From Ursus arctos (taxonomy: Eukaryota; Chordata; Mammalia; Carnivora; Ursidae): a stretch of 64,000 nt of DNA. The stretch covers positions 6,954,199-7,018,198 of the forward strand of contig NW_026623078.1 in assembly GCF_023065955.2 (NCBI RefSeq), in the 5' to 3' direction. The notes below the pieces were generated by a model, which searched no databases, was not told the DNA's origin, and worked only from the letters and a program-made list of their open reading frames with translations. Position numbers and translations under genes: made by a program. Below, in pieces: positions 11,128 to 24,665 of this stretch (its first letter is position 1; every line of letters starts with the position of its first letter).

Positions 11128-12976
11128 TTTTAAAAATTTTTTATTTAGGGGCGCCTGGGTGGCTCAGTTGTTAAACATCTGCCTTCTCCCTGGCTCAGGG
11201 CATGATCCCGGCATTCTGCGATCGAGCCCCACATCAGGCTTCTCCGCTGGGAGCCTGCTGCTTCCTCTCCCACTCCCCCTGCTTGTGTTCCGTCTCTCGC
11301 TCTCTCTCTCTCTGTCAAATAAATACATAAATAAAATCTTTAAAAAAACATAAATAATTTTTTAAATTTAAATTCAGTTTAGTTAACATATAGTACATTA
11401 TTAGTTTCAGGGATAGAATTTAGTGATTCATCAATTGCATGTAACACCCAGTGCTCATTACATCAAGTGCCCTCCTTAATGACCATCACCCAGTTACCCC
11501 ATCTCCCCACCCACTTCCCTTCCAGCAACCGTCAGTTTGTTTCCTGTAATTAAGAGTCTTTCTGTTTTTATCAATTTTTTCTTCCCTTCCCCTATGTTCA
11601 TGTGTTTTGTTTCTTAAATTCCATATATGAGTGAAATCATACGATATTTGTCTTTCTCTGACTGACTTATTTCATTTAGCATAATACCCTCTAGTTCCAT
11701 CCATATTGTTGCACATGACAAGATTTCATTCTCTTTGATGGATGAGTATGTGTGTGTGTGTGTGTGTGTGTGTCCATTCATCTGTCGATGGACATCTGGA
11801 CTCTCTTCATATTTTGGCTATTGTGGACATTGCTGCTATAAACATTAGGGTGCATGTGCCCCTTTGAATCACTGTGTTTGTATCCTTCGGATAAATAGCA
11901 AGCAGTGTAATTGCTGGGACATAGGGTAGTTCTATTTTAACTTTCTGAGGAACTTCCATACTGTTTTCGAGAGTGGCTGCACCAGTTTGCATTTCCACCA
12001 ACAGTGTAAGAAGGTTCCCCTTCCTCTGCATTGTTGTCAACACCTGCTGTTTCCTGGGTTAGTCATTGTGACAGGTGAGAGGTGGTATCTCATTGTGGTT
12101 TTGATTTCCCTGATGCTAAGTGATGTTGAGCATTTTTTCATGTGTCTGTTAGCCATTTGTATGTCTTCTTTGGAGGAATGTCTGTTCATGTCTTCTGCCC
12201 ATTTCTTGACTGGATTTTTGGCTTTGTTGGGTATTGAATTTGGTAAGTAGTTTATAGATTTTGGATACTAGCCCTTTGTCTGATATGTCATTTGCAAGTA
12301 TCTTCTCCCATTCTATCAGTTGCCTTTTAGTTTTGTTGACTGTTTCCTTTGCTGTGCGAATGCTTTTAATAATAAATATTAGAGCAGAAATCAGTAATAG
12401 AGAAATCAAAAAAAATAGAACAGATCAATGGAATTAGGAGCTGGTTCTTTGAAAGAATTAATAAGACCAATAACCCCCTAGCCAGACTTACCAAAAAGAA
12501 AAGAGAAAGAACCCAAATAAAATCATGAATGAAGGAGGAGAAATCACCACCAATACAAAAAAAATACAATTATAAGAGAATGTTATGAGGAACTATATGC
12601 TAATAAATTGGGCAATCTAGAAGAAATGGATAAATTCCTAGAAACATAGAAACAACCAAAACTGAAACTTCAAGGAAGAAATAGAAAACCTGAACAGACT
12701 CAAAACCAGCAAAGAAACTGAAGTAATAATCAAAAATCTCCCAACGAATAAGAGTCCAGGGCCTGATAGCTTCCCAGGGGAATTTTACCAAACGTTTAAA
12801 GCAGAATTAATACCTATTCTTCTGAAGCTGTTCCAAAAAATAGAAATGGAGGGAAAACTTCCAAACTCATTTTATGAGCCCATAATTACCTTGATTCCAA
12901 AACCAGACAAAGACTCCTCTACAAAGGAGAATTACAGACCAATATCCCTGATGAACATGGATGCAAAAATATATCA
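11128..12976 (-). mobile_element. L1 LINE with 5' inversion (twin priming), SINEC in its tail
   Basis: From about 11355 to 12370 the sequence is an L1 3' end in minus orientation (3' UTR plus C-terminal ORF2). At about 12370 the orientation flips. From there to 12976 the sequence is plus-strand ORF2 from an earlier part of the protein (linker to early RT, ending ...LMNMDAK). The middle of ORF2 is missing at the junction. The direct repeat TTATAATTTCT brackets the whole unit at 11117-11127 and 12977-12987. This is the expected product of twin-primed L1 insertion. Confidence 0.85.
11148..11350 (+). repeat. SINEC inserted in L1 A-tail region
   Basis: The complete head GGGGCGCCTGGGTGGCTCAG is followed by the body, a CT-rich region and AAATAAAATC. 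It lies within the T-rich (A-tail) end of the inverted L1, so it is younger than that L1. Confidence 0.9.
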
Positions 12977-12987
12977 TTATAATTTCT

Positions 12988-15900
12988 ATGCTTAGCATAT
13001 CTCTTTAATAGATAATAAGACTCCATAAATAATAAAAGAAGTGCTATAACAAAATTTTATTTAGTTGAGTAAAAAACTGAGAGAAAGTTTATAATAATTG
13101 CTTCCTATGTCATTTCTAGAAGACAAAGTCTGTTACTAAAGTTGTAATTAAATGATTGAAGTACAAGTCCTAGAAAGGTAAATTAAGAAAGATAAAACTT
13201 TTAATCACTACAATCTGAGTTGAAGAAGAGGAAAGAAGGTATATACTAATTTTATCTTTGCTCATAACGTGGACCTAAGAGATATTGCCTAAAAATTCCA
13301 GAAATGGTTTTATTATATGATATAAATATAAACCCCAGAAAGGTGCTAATATGGTAGTCACTCACCACATGTGACTATTGAGCTCTTGAAATGTGGCTAT
13401 AACCTGAGGAAATTAATCTTAAATTTTATTAGTTAAAATTTTAAAAGGCACATGTAGCCAATGTATTGGATAGCACAGCTCTAGAATAATATAAGAACCT
13501 TTACTCATTTAACTTAACAGTCCTTCCAATCTATCTGCTATTTTTCATTTTAACCTTTTTGTTTTTTCAGTGTTCTGGAGTGTCACCCAAACCTACAATA
13601 GGCTTTATGTGAGAAAGAAACTTCTGATGTGTAACACCAATGACATTTTTCTGTCATTTCTATGGTGTAACCTATCAAAACTGGTAACAACCCAAAGTTA
13701 AAAGTAAATCCGCATCCTCATCATCTTCTAGAGAAATATAAGGACTACTACACTTAACTCCAATCATACAACTCTTAACTTACGTAAATATTATTTCCAT
13801 GAACTTTGGTTCTTAACATTTTTCTAGACTTCAGAAGTTTGTTGTCACTCTTGGTAGTTAATACAGTAGATGTTTGTTTAGATTTATCACATACTTGCCA
13901 TTCTTTTTCTGTCACCTCAAATCTCCTAGCTGGGATCACTTTCTTGTTTCAAGTATATCCTATGAAATTTCTCTTAGTTGATTGTTTGCGAGTGCACAAC
14001 TTGTTTCTTTTTTTCTAAGGAGTTTTTATTTTATTCTTACAGAGTTGATAATTATTTTATCTCTGAATATTGAATATAATTCATCATCAGTTTACATTTT
14101 TGCTGTTAAAGCAATCTGCTGTTAACTGCCTTTCCCTAGAGAGTAATCTCTGCTTTTGTATTCAGATACTTTCAACATCTGCTGAGTTGTCTTTATGGAT
14201 TTTATGATGTGTCTCAATGTGTGTTTTTAGAAGTTTTTCCCACAAATATTTTGGTGGGGTCCTTGAGTATGGAGATTAGTGTCTTTTGTTGGTTTGGGAA
14301 AATTTTCAGCTTTACGTCTTCAGAATTGCCTCTGCCACCTATCCTCTCCTCCAGGAACTCTGAACTTCCAGTTCTCAATGTCTCTTACCCTCTGTTTCAT
14401 TCTTTCTATCCATTTTGTTTCTGCCCTGCATTGTCGGTAATTTACCCAGATCTATATTCTAGATTCCTGTTTCTCTCTGAATGTGTCTAATTTGCATTGA
14501 GACACATCTGAAGGATTTTTTAACTGAATCTAAGTTATCTTTGTTTTTCATATAATTTTCCTATTTGTTTTATAGTGTCCTCCTCCTTTTTCATATTTCC
14601 AGCCCTTTTTTTATTTCTTGAAAAATACTAAATGTATGCAATTTATATTCTGTGATTCTTTTGTGCTTTCAGTTCTTCTTTCTGTTGTTCTTCTGGCTCT
14701 TGCTCCAGAGCCTTGCTGTCTTGTGTGATCACTGATGTCAGACTGTAAGCTTATTTCTTATCTGTAGAATACTTTAAGTCCTGGAATAATGGCAGCATCC
14801 ACCATAGGGTATTTGTAGTTCCTTCTATCAAGAGGCATTACATCTCTGGAATCAGACACTGTGAATAAAATTATCAGCTAGCAGTGATTCAGACAACTCA
14901 ATAGTATAAATTCAAACTCAAAATATATGTGTGATTCCACTTACAGTTTATAATTCTTTCTTCTCTTTTTAGCCTTTCAGGTGGTGATTTTTTTAAAACT
15001 CTATTTCACCATTACCCTGAGAATATATCTTCTGAGATCTCAGCTTGTTGTGGAGGATTTCCTTGTGAGTGCCCTGGGCTTTGTTACCTATGCATCTCTG
15101 TCTCTACCATCAACACAGTGGCCTTAAAAACAGATCACAAATTTTCACAATAAAAGCTGATTTCTAGTCAGCATTTATTTCTCTGAGTTCCCAGTTTCAT
15201 TTGATTTCTCAATATTTTACATCGCCTTTTTTTTTTTGGCTAGCTAATCAAAGTATTTCAAAAAATGTTATCCAACATGTATATTTGTTTTTAGTGACAG
15301 GTTCTGTAAAGCTCTCCAATATGCCACCAGGTGGAAATGGAATGCAGCTCTCTCGTTTCTGTGTTACCGAGGCATGTGGCACTTCATACTGTTCAATCAT
15401 GCAAATCATCACATCAGTTTCAGTCTTAGATGTAGTTTTAATATGTTTAATATTCAGTATCCACCTTTCTGTCCTTTTTCAGTCTCCTTTCTCAGTCTTC
15501 GTGACTGAATGATTTATTGATAGTTTCTTCAAGAAGTTCTTGGAAACAACATTCCCAGAATTCTGTTTAATGTTTGAAACAGTTGGTAGCCTTTTAAATT
15601 AAATGCCACTTTTGCTAGGTATATAATCTGAAGGTTACCCTTACTTGTCTGAAGATTTTTATTCCACCTCACCTCAATTTATTGTTAGTTCATTATATTT
15701 TATAGCAATGCAGACAGGCAAACTGGCCTGCTTCCAGTAGAGCTGGGTGTGTGGGACTTCACAAATTTTGTTACATGAAAACCCCAATCCCTAGGGAAAA
15801 AGAGATTGCCAGTAATGTTTGTTTTTCTACTTACATGTTCATATATTTTTAATTTTTAATGAACATATTATTTTATTAGTTAAAAAACAGAAGAACTGTA

Positions 15901-17377
15901 TTTTTGTTTGGATAATAAAGATGTTTTTTACCAAATGTTACGGTAAAGTTCATCTTGTTAATATTGAGATATTGTTAATATCTTCATTACACTGCTGTGT
16001 TTGACATTTTTTCTTCTTATTCTAGCTTCCCTATTTTCAATAAATACCCTTATGTAGTAGCAGTATAATGGTGTTTGCAGAGCATATTGAGTCAGTAGTC
16101 TTTTCCCCAAAAACATTAATCCTAGCTAAATGAAGGATAAGTGACAAAATGAATAGAAGTCTGACTATTTCAGATACAGAGAAATAACAATGAGGAAACA
16201 AAATCTAGAAACATAAATCATTTTTATTATATATATGTACCTATATATCTATATATATTTTGTATGTTAGATCCTCTTTTTCATGCTCTGTTGTGAAATA
16301 TTAGAGAAGTCTACTATTTTATTCATTTCCAGACAATGAGCAGTCAACTCAAAATTCAGGAATCATCATTTCCATCAGTGTATCTGGGTTCTTAGAAGAG
16401 AAGTCACTCTAACTTTGAAGATGAAAGAGGGTCGTCAAAGAGAAAAAATTCCCAAAGCAAAGAATAAACTTTATGTGCAATCATTCCATCCTGTGTACCT
16501 GAGGTTTTCATCATTGTTTCCATCATTCATTTATATATATTCATTCCTGATGCTGACAGATACCTGTTCCCCTCAAAGTCTAGTCATATTATATTATCAA
16601 AGAAAACATAAGACTAAAGCTCAGAACACACAAAATCCTCTCACTCTTTGATGAACACTATCCTAGTTTTGAAAGTGGAAGTTAATATAAGTAAATAAAT
16701 TTATACAAATTCAAATATACTAGTCTATCTTTTATATTCTGAAGCAAGGTCAGTAATCAGGTTCTTAGTATCAGGGAATAATAAATTGATCTCTACTAAA
16801 TAATTCACTAAAAGATTCTGAGAACCAGTACACCCAAGTCTCTGTCATAGGTACTTAAAAAAAAAACGGTTTAATGGGAAAGAACTCTAGATTATAGGGC
16901 TAACAAAAGCAGCACCTTACTAATGTAATTTTAACATGAGAAACAGAATTAGAAAATACAGAAAACACACAAAAATGACAAAGGAGATAATCTTTTAAAA
17001 ATCACACAGCTAGATGTCTGTCAATTCCAGTCAACCTAGACCCCCTTTCCTCCAAATCTGCTTTCACACTGGAGGATGTAAGTAGAGACTGGCTATAAAA
17101 ACCACTACTTGACTGGCAACTTCCTCTGGAATGTTTGTAGTAACCAAACTCTGCTATGAATTCTTAAAAATTACTTCTAGGATATGGCAAAATCTTGAAT
17201 TCTATCACCGATCCTTATTTCAGTCTCAACTTCTTTGCTTTTTCACCAAATAGAGGGAAAAATCTGAGAATTTAAGAACTCAGATGAAAAGAGGTAGTGA
17301 AAGCATTATTACTGCCGCAAATGCTTCCTACTTTAGGACGATGACCCGGAAAGATTGTAGAATATGCCACTTATCTT
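12988..17377. other. non-coding AT-rich interval
   Basis: About 4.4 kb without a supportable gene. The open frames at 13.8-16.6 kb are short, overlap no recognisable domain and have random-looking composition. No clear young repeat is visible. Confidence 0.5.
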
Positions 17378-18319
17378 TCACTTCTCTTTGCATAAAATAC
17401 ATCTGTTGACCAACTTCCTCATGGCTGTCTTTACTTCCTTATTTCGCAAGGTGTAGATAATGGGATTAAGTAAAGGGAATATCACAGTATGGAACACAGA
17501 CACCACCTTATCTAGGGAAAAAGAGTCAAATGGGCGAGCATAAATGTAGATGGATGGTCCAAACATAAATACCACAATGGTGATGTGGGAATAGCAGGTG
17601 GACATGGCCCGGCTGGTACTCTCACCTGAGCCTGAGTGTTTCTTCAGCATGGCCAGGAGGAAGGCATAGGACATTAGGAGAGCAATGAAACATACCACAG
17701 AGATCAGACCACTGCTAAAAATCATCACTAACTCCTCTGGGAAGGTATTGGCACAGGCAATCCGGACTACCTGCGTGATGTCACAGAAGTAACTGTCTAA
17801 CTCATTGGGCCCACAGAAGGGAAGTCGAACAATGAGAGCCACTTGTATTATAGAATGAATAAAGCCCCCCAACCAGGAGAGAGCCACCAGGATACAGCAG
17901 AGACGTCGATTCATGATAGTAGCATAGTGGAGAGGGCGGCAGATGGCGGCATAGCGGTCAAAGGCCATTACTGTGAGCAGGAACATCTCAGAGGCCCCAA
18001 CGAAGTGCAAGAAGAAGAGCTGTGCAATGCACCCACCAAAGGAAATTCTCTTCCTTTCCACAAAGAAATCCACGAGCATTTTAGGGGCTGTGATGGAGGA
18101 GTACCAAATGTCAAGGAAAGCCAGATTAGCCAACAGGAAATACATGGGTGAGGTCAGATGAGGGTCAAGCCTGATGGTGCAAATAATAAGAATATTCCCT
18201 GGAAGGATGAACAGATAGAAGGATAGAAATATGACAAATAGGACTAGTTGTACCTCTCGAGTCTGGGATAAGCCAGTGAGAACAAATTCGGTCACCCTGG
18301 TATAATTTACGGGTTCCAT
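17378..18319 (-). CDS. OR4M1: olfactory receptor, OR4M family (intact)
   Basis: An odorant-binding class II olfactory GPCR that signals through Golf and adenylyl cyclase III in olfactory cilia. I chose the ATG at 18317-18319 ([20 protein letters not shown]), giving 313 residues, the usual OR4M length. An in-frame upstream ATG at 18388 would add 23 unlike residues. Visible hallmarks are an N-glycosylation site (NYT) at residue 5, [16 protein letters not shown] in TM2, [15 protein letters not shown] at the end of TM3, ECL2 cysteines around [26 protein letters not shown] before TM6, and [12 protein letters not shown] in TM7. There are no stops or frameshifts. I assign it by resemblance to human OR4M1/OR4M2. 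It shares strand with the OR4N pseudogene and the OR4 fragment. Untranslated 5' exons, usual for ORs, are expected above 18.4 kb but not located. Confidence 0.93.
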   Translation of the reverse strand: MEPVNYTRVTEFVLTGLSQTREVQLVLFVIFLSFYLFILPGNILIICTIRLDPHLTSPMYFLLANLAFLDIWYSSITAPKMLVDFFVERKRISFGGCIAQLFFLHFVGASEMFLLTVMAFDRYAAICRPLHYATIMNRRLCCILVALSWLGGFIHSIIQVALIVRLPFCGPNELDSYFCDITQVVRIACANTFPEELVMIFSSGLISVVCFIALLMSYAFLLAMLKKHSGSGESTSRAMSTCYSHITIVVFMFGPSIYIYARPFDSFSLDKVVSVFHTVIFPLLNPIIYTLRNKEVKTAMRKLVNRCILCKEK

Positions 18320-21300
18320 TTCTTCACTTTTTTTAAAAAATAATATGGCTATAAAAAATACAGAAATTACAATTATTCCAAATAGCATTTAACTAGATTT
18401 ATTTTACTGCTGTTGAAATCATCAGTTTGTTCTGTGTCATTAAGGGACTGTATTAGGATACATTTGATTGTTCCATTTGATGTCTGATAAGCCAAGACAG
18501 GGAAAGAGTAAGTGATGACCTGAAAATTAGAAACACTGAAACCATATGAAGTATGTCACATATCTGAAACCAAAATCCCAATCTATTACTGTTATTAATT
18601 TCTATTTTTTTATGAAACTCAGCAGTGCACTGATCCTTTCCCCATATATCTACCTTAGTAAGCATTATGTGTAACTACTTATGAGAGAAGCTAAATTGTA
18701 GACTGGTAATAAGTAAATCTAGCTATTTCTAGATTTTTTGTTGTTGACAAATCTAGCAAACTTGAAAACTTATGCTTCTTGTCTAATATCAGGTACACTG
18801 ATCTGGCAGTAGTTTCATTTTAATCTTTCAAAAAGATCTCAGGGTTTCATGTGTGGTGAATAGACATTTTTTTCCTTAACCAAAGCCTATACAGCTTAAT
18901 CCTTGGCAATAGGTAAGCAGCCACAATATGCAACAATGCAGGGTCATATATGAAAATTCTTCGAGCTGTGACCAGATGTCATTATTCCACTGACCATGCA
19001 GTTTATCCACTGTTCCATGAAGGTAGGAAGAAGATATAGTGATCTGAGGAATGGGTATGCTTGCCACCCAAGCTGACCCATTCTGCCAATTCAAGGTGAC
19101 AGTGGGAATAAGATTATTGCTAAAATTTTGCTCAAGTCCTAGTATTGAACCTACCACTATTAGATAGAACAAAACCCATCAAGTAAAAATAAGATAATCA
19201 TTCACTTTACCAGATATGCTTCTTCTTTTAAGCAATATAAAAACTGCCCATCAAAGCAAGTATTTCTTGTAACCAACAGCCAATACTGAAGAGTTGTTTC
19301 TGCTCTACTGATGTGCAGTTTTATAATATTGCCTCTCTTCAGGAGGTAAGCATAGAAAAACAAACGTAAGATTTTATAAAACAACAAAACAAAACAAAAC
19401 AAACAAACAAAAAAAGATTCTATAAAACCAAATAGATTTAACAGCATCCAGGCACTAAAGCTTATGAATACTATTGACTAAAGAAACCCAATGTTTCTTC
19501 CCCGCAATCTGCTGACTCAATTTGTGCATAATTTTATCAAACATAGACATATACCTTCCTGATCTGTTAAAAAATCATTCATAAAGAAGGGGTGGTTCAC
19601 TACAAGTAGACACACAGAGAAAAGACCAGTAATTAGCAGCAATCTGACACAAAAAGCAGAAAACAAAAACACTCAGAAAGCTCAGCATTATGGGACTATT
19701 TAGCAAAAGGGTAAATATTCCCACATCCATGAATAGCCCAGGGTGGGCCTCAGTGATTTAATTAATCATGTTTAGTAAGGAAGGAAATTTAAAATTCAGT
19801 TTAGAAAGATTTTAGTCGAAAGAAAGATAATGCTGCCAGTTTTCAATCCTCAACTTTCTTAAGAGCATGACTATCCAGAATGACATATTTCCTAGCAACC
19901 CAGAAAGCAATGCTTTCATCCTATTTACCTGGAGAAGGTGACTGATAGCCTCCATAAAACTTTACATATGACATTGAAAGCTCTATCCCAAAATATACAC
20001 CTTCTGTGTCACTTCTATAAACTGTTTATTCAGCAAGTATTTAGGGGACATCTACCATGTGCTAACTGCTGAGAACAGAACAATGAACAAGGAAGACTCA
20101 GTTTCTGCCTCACTGAACTTCCACTTTAGAAATATAGACAAACAACTTAGTAAACATCAATAAGTAAATGAATTATAAATAAGCAAAATAAATAATTACC
20201 ACTATTAATAAGAGACAAGAGGGAAATAAAAAGGGAATTATGATAGAAAATAAATGGTAGTGGCACATGGTACTGATGGTGAGGATTTTTTTAGAAAAGC
20301 ATCTTTCAACTGGTGACATTTCAACTAACTTTGAAAATAGGAGAAAAGCGTTTTAGGAATAGAGAATAGCAAATACAAAGGCTTTGAGGCAGGGAAAAGT
20401 TTGTAGGAACTACAGAAGACCTGCAACTTACTGAAGCACAAGAACACAGTAGAAATAGCCAAAGACCAAGTAATGTGGTCAATAAAAAGAAAATTAGATT
20501 TTAACAGGTTCCAATATATTTTGGAATATATTGTTATGTTATATAGCTTGCTAAGCTATATAATATAGCTTAACAAAATTTGTGATTTAGAACTATCACC
20601 CTGGCTACTTTGCAAATAAATTGAAATAGAATTAGATGTGGCTTAAACTACAGATAAAGCAACAGCTATTGAGAGAAATAAAGTGTTTTCTTTAGAAAAT
20701 ATTTAGGAGATGCAATTGGCAGGATTTAGTGTTAAATTGTAGTCATTATTGTCATACTACCAAAGCCAGTTGGAACTTGAACACCATAACGGCAAGCTAT
20801 TAAAAATGTAACTTTATATCTTCTATGTCTATAATGAGATTCATCCAACACATTCAAGTTTTTAATAAATTTGAATGAATCTGCCATAAATATTTAGGAA
20901 CACTCTGTCCACACTCTAAGAAAAGCTTGGGGATGTGCCAATATAATCTGGAGCAAGGAATTCTGTTTGTGGGAATTCTGGGAGGAGATAAGCCATCCGT
21001 GGGTGCTGGGTTAGGGCATTTCCTTCCTAGGCTGTCATCTAGAAAGAGTTAGCTATCCTAAGCCAGCACTTACTCTTAGAGCAGCTGTACTGGTTGGTCA
21101 GCAGGTTTTACTTTATCCTGCCTACACTACACCCCCCAAGGCTGCTCCTCTTTTTATTCTCCTTAAATAAAAATTGTATATATTTAAGGTGTACAACACA
21201 ATCATTTGATACACATATACAAAGTGAAATAAGTACTATCATCAAGTTAATTAACAGAATCTCTTCACAGTTTTTTCAGTTTTCACAGTTTTTTTCAGTT

Positions 21301-24084
21301 ACAAGAACACCTGAAACCTATTCTCTTAGCATATTTTCAGCATTCAATAGAGTATTATTAATGACAGTCAGTATTCTGTCCATTAGCTCTCCAAACTTAT
21401 TCATTCATCTTACATAACTGCAACTTTGTTTTTGACCAACATCTCCCTATTTCCCCCACCTCCTTGTCCCTGGTAACAACCACTCTACACTCACATGGAA
21501 AAAGGAAATGTGATATAATAATAATATAATAATAATTATATATATATATATAATTTTGTCTTTAAAAAAAGAGATTCTGAAATTTTAGCTATCACCCATT
21601 TGCAACAACATCGATGAACCTGGAGGATGTTATGCTGAGTGAAATAAGCCGAACAAAGAAATACTGCATGATCTCACTTATATGTGAAATCTAAAAAAGC
21701 CTGTTCCTCTTTTAACAACATCTAGTGAATTCCCATTCCATGCTTAATCTGCAGGGATATAGTATCTAGAGGATGACTATGGAGAAACCCAGGAGTACAG
21801 AAGCTTTCCCTACAGGTGAGTGAACCGTGAACTCTCCTCAAGGGAACAAATGCTTTGGGGAAAAGTAAGAATCTGTGCAGAACTTCTTCCTTACCAACAA
21901 TGCAGTTTTCGTCCATGTGTCTAGCCAAGCTCTTAGTAACCACACGGAGAATAGTTATCTTGCCAATTTGAGGAACTGGGGAGTCTAGCACAGAGATCCT
22001 GAAATAGTAAAAGATTAAATGACTCAAGAGATACTGGATTACCCTCATACAAGAGGCATTTTAAAATGTTAGCTATCATCATGAGCACTATTGATTCTCT
22101 TTCCCCACATAAAGATGTGAATGAGAAGGCAGTGTCTCCCAGAGTAAAAGTCACTCATCTTAGCCCTTCCTGGAAACCAAAAGCTCACAATGCAAAGAAC
22201 TCCTTTCAGACCCTGCTTTAATAACATAATGTAGAAGGAGCAAGCTGAAACTGAGAGGCTGGGAAAATGGAAGAAAGGGAAATGTACTGATGAAGGGGAA
22301 GAAAGCTGTAAAAGAAAGAGGCTGTTATTAGTCCTGCATTTCTTCTGATAATGAAAACAGTCATCATTATAGGTCACATTGCCACTGGTGAGTATTCATT
22401 TAAACGAAAAAGCAAAATAGTTTTACAAAATAAAGAAAGAAAATGTTGATAAATAGATTCAAATGAAGATTTATTGAAAATTCTTCCCCAGAGAAGAATA
22501 GTACTTTAGCCTTTCAAACCTGCCGATCATGGGACTGTGGTGAAGGCTTTGTGGTAGAACTTAAGCCTTCCCTGAGCTAGGGAACAGAACAAAGGAAACC
22601 CTGAGAAACGGGACTAAGGTCAAGTGAGGAAGGGAGCCTCGAGGCAAGCATAATAGGAAGGTACTAGATTTTTAGAAAACAGAAATATGTGTTTATTTTT
22701 AAAGAGTACTCTACCTCAGTAGGATCCATGTTAGAGCAAACCATTCAAAAAAGGATATTTTTAGAACATAGGTTAAGAAATCACAAAAACAGTCATTATT
22801 TGAAACATTTTATCTTTATGAGTTTTATATATGTTGTATATAGACATGCACATATAATATTATATATTCCTTTAATTTCTCTAAAATCTTTATAAAGAAT
22901 TGAATTTTAGAAAGTGTGGGGTACTTAAGTGACATATACTCCAGTTTGAAAGGCAGCTATAAAGAGCACTGAAGAAGAATTAAGACACTTGGATTCCCAT
23001 GAAAGCTTAGCCACCAAAATCTGTGTGACCTTAGGAAGCTCATTCAACTTCCCTCTACAACAGTTTCTTCCTAGCAACATAAGGGATTTCAACTAGAATT
23101 TTAATGAATAATTTAGCTGTACAATTCTATGATTCTATGAAGAAAAAAGCGGATTGAGAGTGAAGACCCCAGGATGGTATATTAAGAACAATGTGGGGGA
23201 CAATGTGGAGGGACAGTGATTTAATCATCATTGTGGATACAGACAACATGTAAAAGAAATAAATTCATTTTTCCGATTGCTAGGACATCGAGCTTACCTA
23301 TCTTATTCTGTAAGGAGATACTCTGTGACCTCTGAGACTACTCTGTGAGGAGGCAGCATAATAAACACATCTTTACCATATAGAAGGATATGTGGATACC
23401 AGGAATCTTTAGTCTCACAAATAAACCAGCAGCAGAGAATACCAAAGCGTAGTAATTATCTTGATTTCCTATATTCTTTGTGGCCCAAAGGAAACTAGGC
23501 AAGAAGAAAGCATTAGGATCAGAGAAGGGCTGATTTCAATATGAGAAAATCTGCTGCTGCTTGTGCATTTCTCTTAAAATAGACAGATACAGAGTGTGAG
23601 TGCTTTGGCTCTAATCACAGCTGATAAGTTACTAGCTATGTGACCTTGAGCAACTCACTCACTTCTCTCCCTTAATGTGTCCGTTAGTGCAATGGAGATA
23701 GTAATAGTACCTACCTCATAGGTATTATTGTAGGGATTAATGAGCTAATGCATGTAAAGCTCAGAAAAAAAAACCCTGGTATATAATTTATACCTACTTA
23801 AATTATTATCACTATTGTCATTTTGATAATAATGATGCTTGTATTTCCTTTGCAAAGAAGCAAGTTCATTAGAGAAATTACTGTTTTTATATATGATTTC
23901 CAAAATATTGCCCTTCAATGTCTGTTTAGACGTCTTTATTCCTACTCTATCCCCAACTACTCTCCTTGGATCCAGAAGACTAAATCTGAGAAACAGCTTA
24001 GAGAAGAGGCCAAAAAAATCTGACTTCTAAACACTACCATCTTCTCCTGTTTTCCCCAGACTACAATCCTATGCAACTGTTGAT
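18320..24084. other. non-coding interval with old repeats
   Basis: No gene supported across 5.8 kb. Visible remnants are an ancient mammalian repeat (about 20.0-20.5 kb), an old L1 3' UTR piece in minus orientation (about 21160-21480), a short plus-strand L1 3' piece with GGATGTTATGCTGAGTGAAATAAGCC (about 21560-21705), and two MIR-like blocks (about 22970-23090 and 23590-23765). Open frames at 21.7-22.4 kb on the minus strand overlap each other in different frames and show no family motifs. Confidence 0.5.
23590..23765 (+). repeat. MIR SINE fragment
   Basis: The MIR core pattern is clear: GTGTGAGTGCTTTGGCTCTAATC, then TGTGACCTTGAGCAACTCACT, then AATAGTACCTACCTCATAGG, then TTAATGAGCTAATGCATGTAAAG. 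Confidence 0.8.
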
Positions 24085-24098
24085 AAATCACTATTGTT

Positions 24099-24307
24099 GG
24101 GGATCCTGGGTGGCTCACTCCTTTAAGAGTCCAAGTCTTGGTTTCGGCTTAGGTCATGATTTCATGGGTCACAATCTCATGGGTCATGAGATCAAGCCCG
24201 GCATCGGACTCCCCACTCAGTGGGGAGTTTGCTTCTTTTCCTCTTTCTGCCCCTCCCCCCATTTGTGCACACTCTGTCTCTATCTAAAAATAAATCTTTT
24301 TTTTAAG
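24099..24307 (+). repeat. SINEC with target-site duplication
   Basis: A diverged Can-SINE with a short internal duplication (CATGGGTCA/CATGGGTCATGAG near 24163-24190). The perfect 14-bp duplication AAATCACTATTGTT flanks it at 24085-24098 and 24308-24321. Confidence 0.92.
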
Positions 24308-24611
24308 AAATCACTATTGTTAAATCATCTGGCTAGTCTCAGAAGGCCTTTATACCAAAATGCCTGAAATTCTGTATGAATAATTTCTAATGAACACTAG
24401 ACAAATCTGGACTCCCAAAGTAATACTCTGTTCACATCTCAAAACAAAACAAAACCCCTGTACTCATAGCATTGTAGTTTTCAGTTTCTATTTCAGCCAA
24501 AATATAACTGAAACTCTGAGACCCTCAAAAATATGAAGGCATGTCTCATTTGTATGTCTATCTAGTGCCTAATATAATTTCTTGCACACTATGGTCCTTA
24601 TTATGTGTTTG

Positions 24612-24665
24612 TTGGATGGATGGATGGATGGATGGATGGATGGATGGATGGATGGATGGATGGAT
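24612..24665. repeat. (GGAT)n microsatellite
   Basis: About 13 perfect GGAT units in a row. Confidence 0.95.

Noticed and set aside
13806..15512. Cluster of hydrophobic short frames that might suggest a membrane protein
   Set aside because: T-rich composition gives Phe/Leu-rich frames by chance. There is no GPCR or other motif.
18876..22377. Minus-strand frames of 70-108 codons
   Set aside because: Overlapping frames, AT-rich, no motifs, and not conserved with anything I recognise.
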